Positions 9,968 through 21,679 are shown, counted from the stretch's first letter. The stretch: DNA of 64,000 bases from IMCC2047 sp041395865 (GCA_041395865.1 JAWKZQ010000007.1:62001-126000), one strand, 5' to 3'. The notes: generated by a model not told the origin, from the sequence alone. A program made the numbers and translations.

Positions 9968-9980
9968 TGCTCTTTAACAA
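9968..9980 (+). promoter_or_regulatory. boxA antitermination element in the 16S-23S spacer
   Basis: TGCTCTTTAACAA is an exact match to the E. coli rrn boxA. It lies 188 bases before 23S and is the second boxA of this operon, as in E. coli rrn spacers. No gene is seen in the rest of 9877-10167. Confidence 0.85.
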
Positions 9981-10167
9981 ATTGGTTATGTGATAGCTTG
10001 TATGCAAGCGATGATAAGAGGCCTTCGGGTTGATTGTCAAAGTATGCAAACAAACAATCTTGGCAAAGAAATTTGCCAAGGCAATACGATTCTCTGAGTG
10101 TGGAAACACATTCATATCAAGCGTATATCTGGCGTAAATGACCAATCCAAACTTCTTTGGGTTATAT

Positions 10168-13044
<2,877 letters not shown>

Positions 13045-13154
13045 ATAACACCAAAGCAGTTTATGCTGGTGTTGTATGACATCAGATATAAGCTTGATAG
13101 AGAATTGATTGCATCACATAGCCGGTTTAAGACGCAGAACAGATTTTAAGGTTT

Positions 13155-13273
13155 TGCCTGACGACAATAGAGTACTGGAACCACCTGATCCCATCCCGAA
13201 CTCAGCAGTGAAACGGTACATCGCCGATGGTAGTGTGGGGCTTCCCCATGTGAGAGTAGGTCATCGTCAGGCT
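13155..13273 (+). rRNA. rrf: 5S ribosomal RNA
   Basis: This 119-base RNA starts TGCCTGACGAC and ends GTCAGGC, closing helix I. It contains the conserved CCCATCCCGAACTCAG. It lies 110 bases after 23S and directly before the first terminator. Confidence 0.96.
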
Positions 13274-13285
13274 TTTAAATACAAG

Positions 13286-13317
13286 TGCCCTGCCACGAAA
13301 GTGGCGGGGCATTTTTA
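13286..13317 (+). terminator. First rRNA operon terminator
   Basis: An 11-bp stem, TGCCCTGCCAC / GTGGCGGGGCA, with a GAAA tetraloop is followed by TTTTTATTT. It lies 13 bases after 5S. Confidence 0.92.
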
Positions 13318-13439
13318 TTTACGGTCAAGAAAGGTGACCTGCTCGAACGCAGTGACCAAAACGCCGGGAGCGTTTTGGAACGTTGGAGCGAAGCGACGAC
13401 GGCCCGTAGGGCGAGGGCATGGAGTGCCCGAGTAAGGAC
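13318..13439 (+). other. Structured non-coding stretch between two rrn terminators
   Basis: No convincing gene. It contains several short palindromes: CCAAAACGC / GCGTTTTGG (13356-13364, 13370-13378) and GGGCA / TGCCC (about 13416-13430). The overlapping open frames here have no recognisable protein features. It is bounded downstream by a copy of the 5S 3' end, so it may be the remnant of a lost second 5S unit. Confidence 0.5.
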
Positions 13440-13459
13440 GGTCATCGTCAGGCTTTTAA
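13440..13459 (+). repeat. Duplicated 5S 3'-end segment
   Basis: The 20-base sequence GGTCATCGTCAGGCTTTTAA at 13440-13459 repeats exactly the 5S tail and its flank at 13259-13278. The match continues with a one-base gap (AAATACA versus AATACA). The rest of 5S is absent here. Confidence 0.8.
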
Positions 13460-13464
13460 TACAG

Positions 13465-13497
13465 AACCCCGTCCTTGCAAAAGGGCGGGGTTTTTTA
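13465..13497 (+). terminator. Second rRNA operon terminator
   Basis: A 12-bp stem, AACCCCGTCCTT / AAGGGCGGGGTT, with loop GCAA is followed by TTTTATT. This gives the rrn operon two terminators in tandem. The interval 13498-13722 up to birA holds nothing else that I can identify. Confidence 0.9.
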
Positions 13498-13722
13498 TTG
13501 CCTGCTGAAATGGTGATCAAGCCGGGCCATTCTGGAATGGCTGTATAACTGAGAAAAGGCGTGAACCCGGTTGCTTTCTGTCGTCTTTATTTGTTGTGAA
13601 ACTTGGTTGTGAATCGGTAATGTGATGATGTTTTGCTGTTTCTGGCTAATTAATCTTTATAACTGCTATGATTTAGCCCCTCTGCTTACAGGTAAGTCGC
13701 GGACAAATTTGGTGCTTCGTTT

Positions 13723-14688
13723 ATGAGCCTAGAAAAAATCCTTGGTATTCTCGCTGATGGGCAATTCCACTCCGGTGAAGAGTTGAGCCAGGTGCTGGAG
13801 GTAAGTAGAACTTCTGTTTGGAAACATATCGCTAAACTTGATGCGCTGGGTCTGCAGGTTAATGCGGTAAGGGGTAAGGGATACCGATTGAGAGACCGCC
13901 TGGACCTGTTAGCTCTTCCGGCAATCTATGAGCACCTTGATGAGTCTGCTTTCGAGACGTTTAGTCAGATAGAGCTCCACCTGACAACTGCTTCAACGAA
14001 CCGTTTGGCACTGGACGCATCCAAATCTCCCTACGTTTGCCTGGCTGAGATGCAAACCGCTGGTCGCGGGCGCAGGGGGCGTGAGTGGGTGAGTCCTTTT
14101 GCAAAGAATATTTATTTGTCTGTAGCCTGGCGTTTCGGTGCGACAACCGCTTCGCTGGATAGCCTCAGTCTCTGTGTTGCGATATCAATTGCCAGGGCTT
14201 TGGAAGCATTGGGGTGTCGAGATCTTGGGGTAAAGTGGCCTAACGACCTTTTGTACAAAAATAAGAAGTTAGCGGGTATTTTGCTGGAGGCCTCCGGAGA
14301 GTTGGGCGGGGCGATAAGGGTTGTTATTGGTGTTGGGATAAATGTGACGATGACGGAAGAGCAGGGCGCGTTAATTGATCAGGCATGGATCAGCTTGAGG
14401 GACTTGCTGCCCACTGATACCTCGCGCAGTGTCATTGTTGCTGAGCTGTTGAATAAATTAGCGCAGGCTTTGCCAGCCTTTGAGCAATATGGTTTTGCAG
14501 CGTTTGACGAGGATTGGCGGCGTTTCGACTGTTTGGTCGATAAGCCTGTTGAGTTGTCTGTGGGAAACAAAAAAATTGCCGGTATGGCTCGGGGCGTCGA
14601 TTCGACCGGTGGTTTGCTGATTGAGCAGGATGATCAGCTGAAGGCTTATCGTGGCGGAGAGGTAAGTGTCAGGGCAAAGGCGAAATAA
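13723..14688 (+). CDS. birA: Biotin--[acetyl-CoA-carboxylase] ligase and biotin repressor BirA
   Basis: BirA activates biotin with ATP and attaches it to the lysine of the BCCP subunit of acetyl-CoA carboxylase. Forms with an N-terminal winged helix also repress biotin synthesis genes. The 321-residue protein has the helix-turn-helix at about residues 1-60 (LSQVLEVSRTSVWKHI), the biotinyl-AMP motif GRGRRGR (114-120), and KWPND (171-175) followed by KKLAGILLE. A small C-terminal beta domain (GMARGVDSTGGLLI) is present. Both functions are therefore expected. coaX begins one base after its stop. The birA-coaX-SPOR-tRNA-tuf order is shared with Pseudomonas. Confidence 0.95.
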   Translation: MSLEKILGILADGQFHSGEELSQVLEVSRTSVWKHIAKLDALGLQVNAVRGKGYRLRDRLDLLALPAIYEHLDESAFETFSQIELHLTTASTNRLALDASKSPYVCLAEMQTAGRGRRGREWVSPFAKNIYLSVAWRFGATTASLDSLSLCVAISIARALEALGCRDLGVKWPNDLLYKNKKLAGILLEASGELGGAIRVVIGVGINVTMTEEQGALIDQAWISLRDLLPTDTSRSVIVAELLNKLAQALPAFEQYGFAAFDEDWRRFDCLVDKPVELSVGNKKIAGMARGVDSTGGLLIEQDDQLKAYRGGEVSVRAKAK

Positions 14689-14689
14689 C

Positions 14690-15424
14690 ATGATCCTTGA
14701 GGTGGATGTCGGTAACAGCAGTCTGAAGTGGCGAGTCGTGGACAGAGAGGGCGGGGTTCTTGGCAGCGGTCGTGGGACTCATGAAGAATCAGGTCTGGAT
14801 ACGGTGCGTTCAGGGTTCGCTGATTTAGAGGCGGTACGTTTTGCCAGCGTTGCCGGAGAAGAGGTAACAGATGCCCTTTATAGGCAAATCTTTTTCCTAT
14901 GGGGACTAAAGCCGAGTGTTGCGAAAACCTGTAAAAAAATGGCTGGTCTGGAAATCGTCTATGAGGACCCGTCGAGGCTTGGAGTGGATCGGTGGTTGGC
15001 GATGCTTGCAGCTTTTCATCATGCCAAAGGGCGGGTTTGTGTTGTAGATTGTGGCAGCGCTATTACTGTTGACCTGGTTGGTGAGGACGGGCGTCATAGC
15101 GGAGGATATATTGTGCCGGGCATCGCTATGCAGACGGAAATGCTGGTTAGTTCAACAGGTCGAATTCGTATGGAGTCCGAGGGTGATGCTCATTGCCGGT
15201 CATGGGGAAGGAGTACGGAGCAAGCGGTCAATCATGGTATTTTGAGGATGGTGGCGAGTTTCATTGATTCCGTGGTGGCGGAACAGTCCTCAGAAAATGG
15301 AGGTACAGCGCTGTATTTGTGTGGCGGGGACGCTCACAGGTTGCGAGCAGTGCTGGAGTCGCCGGAACGATTCAGTGTAAAAGAAGATTTGGTGCTGGAT
15401 GGGTTGGGCATTGCTCTGCCATAG
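14690..15424 (+). CDS. coaX: Type III pantothenate kinase
   Basis: CoaX phosphorylates pantothenate, the first step of coenzyme A synthesis. Unlike type I CoaA it uses a monovalent cation and is not feedback-inhibited by CoA. The 244-residue protein has the ASKHA-fold motifs: DVGNSSLKW near the N-terminus, LGVDRW with the putative catalytic Asp100, VVDCGSAITVD (Asp120) and GGYIVPG (138-144). The ATG at 14690 follows AAAGGCGAAATAAC and is the natural start. An ATG eight codons upstream lies inside birA and lacks homology. It is translationally close to birA, probably one transcript. Pairing a biotin and a CoA gene fits shared acyl-CoA metabolism. Confidence 0.93.
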   Translation: MILEVDVGNSSLKWRVVDREGGVLGSGRGTHEESGLDTVRSGFADLEAVRFASVAGEEVTDALYRQIFFLWGLKPSVAKTCKKMAGLEIVYEDPSRLGVDRWLAMLAAFHHAKGRVCVVDCGSAITVDLVGEDGRHSGGYIVPGIAMQTEMLVSSTGRIRMESEGDAHCRSWGRSTEQAVNHGILRMVASFIDSVVAEQSSENGGTALYLCGGDAHRLRAVLESPERFSVKEDLVLDGLGIALP

Positions 15425-15473
15425 CTGCGCATGTTGTTGCGTGTTTTGTTTCTTTTAAGTGTAGATAGAGCTT

Positions 15474-16142
15474 ATGCGTTGGGTTTTTATTGGGCTGCTG
15501 GTGTTGAATGCGATGTATTTCGCATGGAATCAGTTCATCAGGGAGAGTGAAGTGTTGTCCCCGGTGGCGCTGCAGCCTGATGGCGGGGATGTTGCGCCGA
15601 TTCAGTTATTGACTGAGCTGAGGGAAGAGCAGACGAGCGTTTTGGAAAAACGATCCGAGACTCGTAAATGTGATGTGTATGGGCCTTTCTTTTCGGCGAG
15701 CGATAGTCGCACATTTCTCCGAATAGTCAGTGAGGCTGGTGTCGAAGGGCGAGAAGAGCAGGAAGAGGTCAGGTTAAAGCCTTACTACTGGCTTTATGTG
15801 GAGCCTTTTTCGACAAGAGATGAGGCGGAAGCGCTGGTTAACCGGCTGAGGGGGTATCAATTGAACGCCGAGCTTATTATCGAAGGGCGCTATCGTAACG
15901 GTGTTTCACTTGGTAATTTTGAACAGGACCTGGAGGTCGAACGCCTTCTGGAGCGGTTGGCCGCACAGCAGATTGAGGTCAGTAGAATAGAAAAGTCACG
16001 TAATTACAAGCAGTTCTGGGTAGTGCTGGAGCCTGGTAGCGAGGCGATAGTGAAAGGTGAGCTGCAGGCGCGTCTCGTTAACCAATACCCGGAAATATAT
16101 CATCAGCAAAAAGTTTGTAAACCTGTTGCGTCATCTTCATAG
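15474..16142 (+). CDS. Membrane-anchored SPOR-like domain protein
   Basis: The 222-residue protein starts with a single hydrophobic anchor (MRWVFIGLLVLNAMYFAWN) and then a soluble, presumably periplasmic part. Its middle (about residues 70-135) resembles a SPOR fold: CDVYGPFFSASDSRTF, then YYWLYVEPFSTRDEAEALVNRL, which has the repeated beta-alpha-beta pattern of peptidoglycan-binding SPOR domains. The same position after coaX in Pseudomonas carries a gene of this type. A role at the septum or cell wall is inferred from the family only. The call rests on pattern and context rather than on invariant residues. A promoter for the tRNA genes overlaps the last codons. Confidence 0.65.
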   Translation: MRWVFIGLLVLNAMYFAWNQFIRESEVLSPVALQPDGGDVAPIQLLTELREEQTSVLEKRSETRKCDVYGPFFSASDSRTFLRIVSEAGVEGREEQEEVRLKPYYWLYVEPFSTRDEAEALVNRLRGYQLNAELIIEGRYRNGVSLGNFEQDLEVERLLERLAAQQIEVSRIEKSRNYKQFWVVLEPGSEAIVKGELQARLVNQYPEIYHQQKVCKPVASSS

Positions 16143-16154
16143 TTCGCATAGAAT
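16126..16154 (+). promoter_or_regulatory. Promoter of the tRNA-Thr/tRNA-Tyr transcript
   Basis: TTGCGT, 17-bp spacer, TAGAAT, followed by the GC-rich GCGGCCC. The predicted start (about 16161) is some 19 bases before tRNA-Thr. The -35 box lies inside the end of the preceding gene. Confidence 0.65.
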
Positions 16155-16179
16155 TGCGGCCCTAAATTTGTGATGCAAA

Positions 16180-16255
<76 letters not shown>

Positions 16256-16315
16256 CACAGGTTTGGGTGTGTGTTGACGGTCTGATTGGCTCGTTAGTGC
16301 AAGCATAATATGACG

Positions 16316-16400
16316 GGAGGGGTTCCCGAGTGGCCAAAGGGATCAGACTGTAAATCTGACGGCTCAGCCTTCGGAGGTTCGAATCCTCCCCCCTCCACCA
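16316..16400 (+). tRNA. tyrU: tRNA-Tyr (GTA)
   Basis: An 85-base class II tRNA with a long variable arm. The anticodon is GTA (ACTGTAAATC). The acceptor stem GGAGGGG pairs with CCCCTCC, and CCA is encoded. Confidence 0.95.
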
Positions 16401-16405
16401 TATTG

Positions 16406-16480
16406 AAATATAGAGGTCAGATGACTTGTGATGGCTGCCTTTTTGTGCGGACCGTAGTCTTCTGCCCTCTATATTTTTTT
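16406..16480 (+). terminator. Long terminator-like hairpin between tRNA-Tyr and tRNA-Gly
   Basis: Segments 16406-16426 and 16456-16476 are complementary over 21 positions with only two mismatches. The outer 11 bp (AAATATAGAGG / CCTCTATATTT) are perfect. The second arm runs into seven consecutive T. The 29-base loop is unpaired. It could terminate the tRNA-Thr/Tyr transcript or act as a processing site between tRNAs. Confidence 0.6.
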
Positions 16481-16503
16481 GGCGTATAACGCTGTGGGAT
16501 TGT

Positions 16504-16577
<74 letters not shown>

Positions 16578-16602
16578 GATGGACTGGAAAGTGTGGTTAT
16601 AG

Positions 16603-16678
<76 letters not shown>

Positions 16679-16733
16679 GTATTTGTTGTTTGAATCTTAA
16701 ATTAAGTTACATAGCAGAAGAGGCGATCGACTC

Positions 16734-17924
<1,191 letters not shown>

Positions 17925-17937
17925 GTGTTTTAGCGGG

Positions 17938-17977
17938 TGGCCGGGCCGGCATGCTGGTCCGGCCATCTTTGTGTTTT
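17938..17977 (+). terminator. Hairpin with T-rich tail after tuf copy 1
   Basis: A 12-bp stem with two G-T pairs is formed by 17938-17949 and 17954-17965 (loop CATG), followed by TCTTTGTGTTTT. It may end part of the tuf transcripts, or mark the processing boundary before tRNA-Trp, which begins one base later. Confidence 0.55.
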
Positions 17978-18053
<76 letters not shown>

Positions 18054-18103
18054 AGTTTACTTGGCAGTGGCTATATCAATCTTGGTACAGGAATTTTCCG
18101 GTA

Positions 18104-18472
18104 ATGAATGATAATACGGCTGTTGAAGGCTCCAAGCTGGATGTCCTGAAATGGGCTCTTGTGGCAATACTGGTGGCAACTGGTGTTGCGGGCAATGCCT
18201 ATTTTGCCGATGAGTCGCTGTTATATCGTATTCTGGCGCTGCTCGTGTTGGCTGCTGCCGCCGGTTTTGTCGCGCTTCAAACTGCAAAAGGTCGCTCTTT
18301 TTGGCAGTTGTTAAAAGATGCCCGCGTTGAAATCAGGAAGGTGGTGTGGCCGACAAAGGCGGAAACGCGTCAAACAACGTTGATTGTGCTGGCGGTGGTG
18401 ATTCTGGTGGGCCTGCTTCTGTGGGCGCTGGATTCGCTGCTGAGCTTAATTGTATCTGGAATTATTGGTTAG
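18104..18472 (+). CDS. secE: Preprotein translocase subunit SecE
   Basis: SecE clamps the SecY channel in the inner membrane. The 122-residue protein has the three-helix form typical of gammaproteobacteria: segments near residues 16-33, 40-60 and 88-118. The conserved cytoplasmic amphipathic region carries the signature EIRKVVWPTKAE before the last helix. The ATG at 18104 was chosen because any earlier in-frame start would place the N-terminus inside tRNA-Trp. It is separated from nusG by 12 bases, the conserved secE-nusG operon. Confidence 0.94.
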   Translation: MNDNTAVEGSKLDVLKWALVAILVATGVAGNAYFADESLLYRILALLVLAAAAGFVALQTAKGRSFWQLLKDARVEIRKVVWPTKAETRQTTLIVLAVVILVGLLLWALDSLLSLIVSGIIG

Positions 18473-18484
18473 GAGGCAAGGCAA

Positions 18485-19018
18485 GTGGCTAAGCGTTGGT
18501 ATGTCGTGCACGCGTATTCCGGGTATGAGAAAAGTGTTATGCGTGCGCTGCAAGAGCGTATTAAGTTGCATGGCATGGAGCACATGTTCGGTGAGGTATT
18601 GGTGCCCACTGAAGAAGTTGTTGAAATGCGCGGTGGTCAGAAGCGTAAAAGTGAGCGTAAGTTTTACCCAGGTTACGTGCTGGTTCAAATGGAGATGGAT
18701 GACGATAGCTGGCATCTGGTTAACTCCACGCCGCGCGTAATGGGTTTTATTGGCGGAACGGCTGATAAGCCGGCGCCTATTACTGATCGTGAGGCTGAGG
18801 CGATCCTGCAGCGTGTGCAGGCTGGTGTTGAGCAGCCCCGTCCGAAAACCCTCTTCGAGCCAGGCGAAATGGTTCGCGTCATCGACGGGCCCTTTGCCGA
18901 TTTTTCTGGTGTTGTTGAAGAGGTTAATTACCCCAAAAACCGCTTGCAGGTGGCGGTGACTATTTTTGGTCGCTCCACGCCTGTTGAGCTGGCGTTTGAC
19001 CAAGTCGAAAAGACTTAA
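18485..19018 (+). CDS. nusG: Transcription termination/antitermination factor NusG
   Basis: NusG binds RNA polymerase across the cleft to raise processivity, and couples it to Rho or to ribosomal protein S10. The 177-residue protein has the NGN domain (RWYVVHAYSGYEKSV, then FYPGYVLVQMEM) and a C-terminal KOW domain (EMVRVIDGPFADFSGVVEEV). It starts with GTG at 18485 after AGGAGG, which overlaps the end of secE. Regulation with secE is likely. A hairpin pair follows the stop, before the L11 operon. Confidence 0.96.
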   Translation: MAKRWYVVHAYSGYEKSVMRALQERIKLHGMEHMFGEVLVPTEEVVEMRGGQKRKSERKFYPGYVLVQMEMDDDSWHLVNSTPRVMGFIGGTADKPAPITDREAEAILQRVQAGVEQPRPKTLFEPGEMVRVIDGPFADFSGVVEEVNYPKNRLQVAVTIFGRSTPVELAFDQVEKT

Positions 19019-19027
19019 GCTTTTCTG

Positions 19028-19075
19028 CGGGTCATGCCGTGTCATGGCCCGTCTTTTGGTTGGTGAGAGACCAAC
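19028..19075 (+). promoter_or_regulatory. Two hairpins between nusG and rplK
   Basis: Hairpin one pairs CGGGTCATG (19028-19036) with CATGGCCCG (19043-19051) and is followed by TCTTTT, so it may be a weak terminator of secE-nusG. Hairpin two pairs GTTGGT (19059-19064) with ACCAAC (19070-19075). The L11 mRNA leader normally carries the autoregulatory L1-binding site; whether either hairpin is that site cannot be decided by eye. Confidence 0.45.
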
Positions 19076-19141
19076 TGTTTTGTAAACCGGGGAGCTTGAA
19101 ACCAGCAGGAAGTAAAGCGTTTGCACCCATAGGAGTAAAAC

Positions 19142-19576
19142 ATGGCTAAGAAGATCGAAGCGTATATCAAGCTGCAAGTGCCAGCTGGTAAAGCGAATCC
19201 AAGTCCCCCTGTTGGTCCGGCGCTGGGTCAGCACGGTGTGAATATCATGGAGTTCTGTAAAGCATTCAATGCGCAGACTCAACAGATGGAGCCTGGTCTG
19301 CCGGTTCCAGTTGTAATCACTGTTTATAGTGATCGCAGTTTTACCTTTATCACCAAAACCCCTCCTGCTGCTGTTCTGCTGCTTAAAGCGGCTGGCTTAA
19401 AGAGTGGTAGCGGCCGTCCTAACACCGAAAAAGTTGGCAAGGTGAATCGTGCGCAATTGGAAGAGATTGCCACCGTTAAAATGCCTGACCTGACGGCGGC
19501 TGATATGGATGCGGCAGTACGTACCATCGCGGGTACCGCGGTAAGTATGGGTCTTGAAGTTGAGGGTGTGGAGTAA
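19142..19576 (+). CDS. rplK: 50S ribosomal protein L11
   Basis: L11 binds the GTPase-associated 23S region and is needed for factor-dependent GTP hydrolysis and for RelA activation. The 144-residue protein has the N-terminal Pro-rich segment (GKANPSPPVGPALGQHG) and a C-terminal RNA-binding domain with KSGSGRPN. It has a good ribosome-binding site (AGGAG). It overlaps the rplA start by one base, so the two are translationally coupled, as is known for L1 autoregulation. Confidence 0.97.
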   Translation: MAKKIEAYIKLQVPAGKANPSPPVGPALGQHGVNIMEFCKAFNAQTQQMEPGLPVPVVITVYSDRSFTFITKTPPAAVLLLKAAGLKSGSGRPNTEKVGKVNRAQLEEIATVKMPDLTAADMDAAVRTIAGTAVSMGLEVEGVE

Positions 19577-20271
19577 TGGCTAAGTTATCCAAGCGTGCAA
19601 AGGCAATTGCGGAGAAGGTTGAAGACGGCAAGCTGTACCCGATCACTGAAGCGGTTGAGCTGCTGGCATCCCTGCCTGCGCCAAAATTTAAAGAGTCTAT
19701 CGATGTAAGCGTGAATCTGGGTGTGGATGTTCGTAAGTCCGACCAGGTGGTGCGTGGCTCTTCTGTGCTGCCTAATGGCACAGGTAAAGACGTACGAGTT
19801 GCTGTTTTTGCCCAAGGCGACAATGCGGACAAGGCTAAAGAAGCCGGTGCTGATATCGTTGGTATGGACGATCTGGCAGAAAGCATTAAAGCTGGCAATA
19901 TGGACTTCGACGTGGTGATTGCTTCCCCGGATGCAATGCGCGTTGTCGGTACCCTGGGTCAGGTACTGGGTCCTCGCGGCCTGATGCCAAACCCTAAAGT
20001 GGGTACTGTAACGCCAGATGTTGCTGGCGCCGTTACAAACGCAAAAGCGGGTCAGGTGCGTTTCCGTACCGATAAAGGCGGCATCATTCACTGCTCTGTT
20101 GGCAAAACCGGTTTCTCTGGCGAGGCGATCAAGCAGAACGTTGAAGCCCTGATTGCTGAGTTGAAAAAACTGAAACCTGCCAGTGCCAAAGGCGCCTATG
20201 TGAAGCGTGTATCGCTTTCAACCACGATGGGTCCTGGGCTGCAGATTGATCAAAGCTCCCTGGATATCTAA
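19576..20271 (+). CDS. rplA: 50S ribosomal protein L1
   Basis: L1 forms the mobile L1 stalk that handles E-site tRNA and, when in excess, represses its own operon mRNA. The 231-residue protein has the conserved signature GPRGLMPNPKVGTV and the preceding ASPDAMRVVGTLGQ. The ATG overlaps the rplK stop (TAATG). It is followed by a 302-base non-coding leader before rplJ. Confidence 0.97.
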   Translation: MAKLSKRAKAIAEKVEDGKLYPITEAVELLASLPAPKFKESIDVSVNLGVDVRKSDQVVRGSSVLPNGTGKDVRVAVFAQGDNADKAKEAGADIVGMDDLAESIKAGNMDFDVVIASPDAMRVVGTLGQVLGPRGLMPNPKVGTVTPDVAGAVTNAKAGQVRFRTDKGGIIHCSVGKTGFSGEAIKQNVEALIAELKKLKPASAKGAYVKRVSLSTTMGPGLQIDQSSLDI

Positions 20272-20573
20272 CGGCCAGGAGCTGCGCCACCGCCAACCAA
20301 GTTGACGGTGGCAGATGGCGAAGCCATCACAAAGAACTTTGGGGTCATCACTGTGTAGTGTTGGCCATCAAAGACCGTAGGCCCCGGGGTTGAGCAAGGC
20401 GAGCTGTTGTAGCTGGATCGGGATTCGGGTTAATAGGCCAGCCTACGTAGATGGGGTAGGGCGTTCTGCTTGCAGAATAACTTACCGAAAGCGCCTGAAT
20501 AAATCGAATTATGTTGATTTGTACAGGTAAAGTGACAGTTGGGGACCCCCCAACGAATTAAGGAGTATCACGA
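20272..20573 (+). promoter_or_regulatory. L10-type mRNA leader upstream of rplJL
   Basis: This 302-base gap holds no gene but is highly structured. CGTAGGC (around 20376) and GCCTACG (around 20443) can pair across a stem-rich region, the expected shape of the leader to which the L10(L12)4 complex binds to repress its own synthesis. A compact hairpin GTTGGGG / CCCCAAC (20538-20544, 20548-20554) lies just before the AAGGAG ribosome-binding site of rplJ. The promoter of rplJL is presumably in this region as well; I could not fix it. Confidence 0.65.
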
Positions 20574-21104
20574 GTGGCATTAAGACTTGAAGACAAAAAA
20601 AATGTTGTCGCTGAAGTCAACGAAGCTGCTGGTACCGCTCTTTCAGCTGTTCTGGCCGATTATCAAGGCCTGAGCGTTGAAGAAATGACAAGCCTGCGTA
20701 AGCAAGCGCGTGAAAACAATGTGTACCTGCGTGTTGTGCGCAACACTCTGTTGAAGCGTGCTGTGGAAGGAACCGAATATGAGTGTATTCAAGAAGCTCT
20801 GGTCGGTCCTACCATCCTGGCCTTCTCTATCGAAGATCCGGGTTCAGCTGCGCGACTGATCAAAGATTTCGCCAAAGAAAATGACAAGTTACAGGTCAAG
20901 GCGTTGTCTGTTGGTGGTCAGCTGTTAGGCGCAGAACAAATTGATGTTCTGGCTAAGCTGCCTACTTACGATCAGGCTATTTCTATGCTGATGAGCGTAA
21001 TGCAAGCCCCTGTTACCAAACTGGCACGTACTCTTAACGAAGTACCTTCCAAACTGGTGCGCACACTTGCGGCTGTTCGTGACGACAAACAAGCGGCTGC
21101 CTAG
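20574..21104 (+). CDS. rplJ: 50S ribosomal protein L10
   Basis: L10 anchors the L7/L12 dimers on the ribosomal stalk and represses its own operon. The 176-residue protein begins with GTG after AAGGAGTATCACGA. It has the typical N-terminal domain (DYQGLSVEEMTSLRK, then VVRNTLLKRA) and a C-terminal helix that binds L7/L12 (AVRDDKQAAA). It is followed by rplL after 58 bases. Confidence 0.97.
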   Translation: MALRLEDKKNVVAEVNEAAGTALSAVLADYQGLSVEEMTSLRKQARENNVYLRVVRNTLLKRAVEGTEYECIQEALVGPTILAFSIEDPGSAARLIKDFAKENDKLQVKALSVGGQLLGAEQIDVLAKLPTYDQAISMLMSVMQAPVTKLARTLNEVPSKLVRTLAAVRDDKQAAA

Positions 21105-21162
21105 TACTTGAATTAAGTGAAGGCGGTTAAATTTTTTAAAATTTTAAGTTAGGAGATTGAGC

Positions 21163-21540
21163 ATGGCTCTGTCTAAAGAAGATCTGTTAAATGCAATTGC
21201 TGAAATGAGCGTAATGGAAGTTGTTGAGCTGATTGAAGCAATGGAAGAAAAATTCGGTGTATCTGCTGCTGCAGCTGTTGCTGTTGCTGCTCCTGCTGGC
21301 GGTGACGCTGGCGCTGCTGCTGCTGAGCAAACTGAATTTGACATCGTTCTGGCCTCTGCTGGCGAGAAGAAAGTGAACGTGATCAAAGCGGTTCGCGGCA
21401 TCACTGGTCTGGGTCTGAAAGAAGCTAAAGATCTGGTTGATGGTGCACCTTCTCCAATCAAAGAAGGCGTTACCAAAGAAGAAGCTGACGACATCAAATC
21501 TCAGCTGGAAGAAGCTGGCGCTACTGTAGAAGTTAAGTAG
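21163..21540 (+). CDS. rplL: 50S ribosomal protein L7/L12
   Basis: This stalk protein recruits the translational GTPases. The 125-residue product has an N-terminal dimerisation helix (SKEDLLNAIAEMSVMEVVEL), an Ala/Gly-rich flexible hinge and the globular C-terminal domain (GEKKVNVIKAVRGITGLGLKEAKDLVDG). ATG 21163 lies seven bases after AGGAG, so an in-frame TTG two codons earlier is not the start. The gene is rich in favoured codons, as expected for a protein present in four or more copies per ribosome. Confidence 0.97.
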   Translation: MALSKEDLLNAIAEMSVMEVVELIEAMEEKFGVSAAAAVAVAAPAGGDAGAAAAEQTEFDIVLASAGEKKVNVIKAVRGITGLGLKEAKDLVDGAPSPIKEGVTKEEADDIKSQLEEAGATVEVK

Positions 21541-21582
21541 TAGTCCAAGCTTGCTTGGCAAAGTTTGTTAAGCAATTTCGAT

Positions 21583-21679
21583 GGCTGGCAGTGTTTTTCG
21601 CTGCCAGCCTTTTGCCGTTTCAGATAACGGCAAAAAAATCACCTGTATTCCTGTTGTTACTCCACTTGGAAATACAGGT
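21583..21679 (+). promoter_or_regulatory. Three consecutive hairpins between rplL and rpoB
   Basis: Hairpin one pairs GGCTGGCAG / CTGCCAGCC (21583-21591, 21601-21609), followed by TTTT. Hairpin two pairs TTTTGCCGTT / AACGGCAAAA (21610-21619, 21626-21635). Hairpin three pairs ACCTGTATT / AATACAGGT (21641-21649, 21671-21679). In E. coli the rplL-rpoB gap carries a partial terminator and an RNase III site that lower rpoBC expression relative to L7/L12. The first hairpin here fits that role. Confidence 0.6.

Noticed and set aside
13109..13548. Open frames of 81-108 codons across 5S and the two rrn terminators
   Set aside because: They run through 5S rRNA and two strong terminators, and the sequence is palindromic RNA-like.
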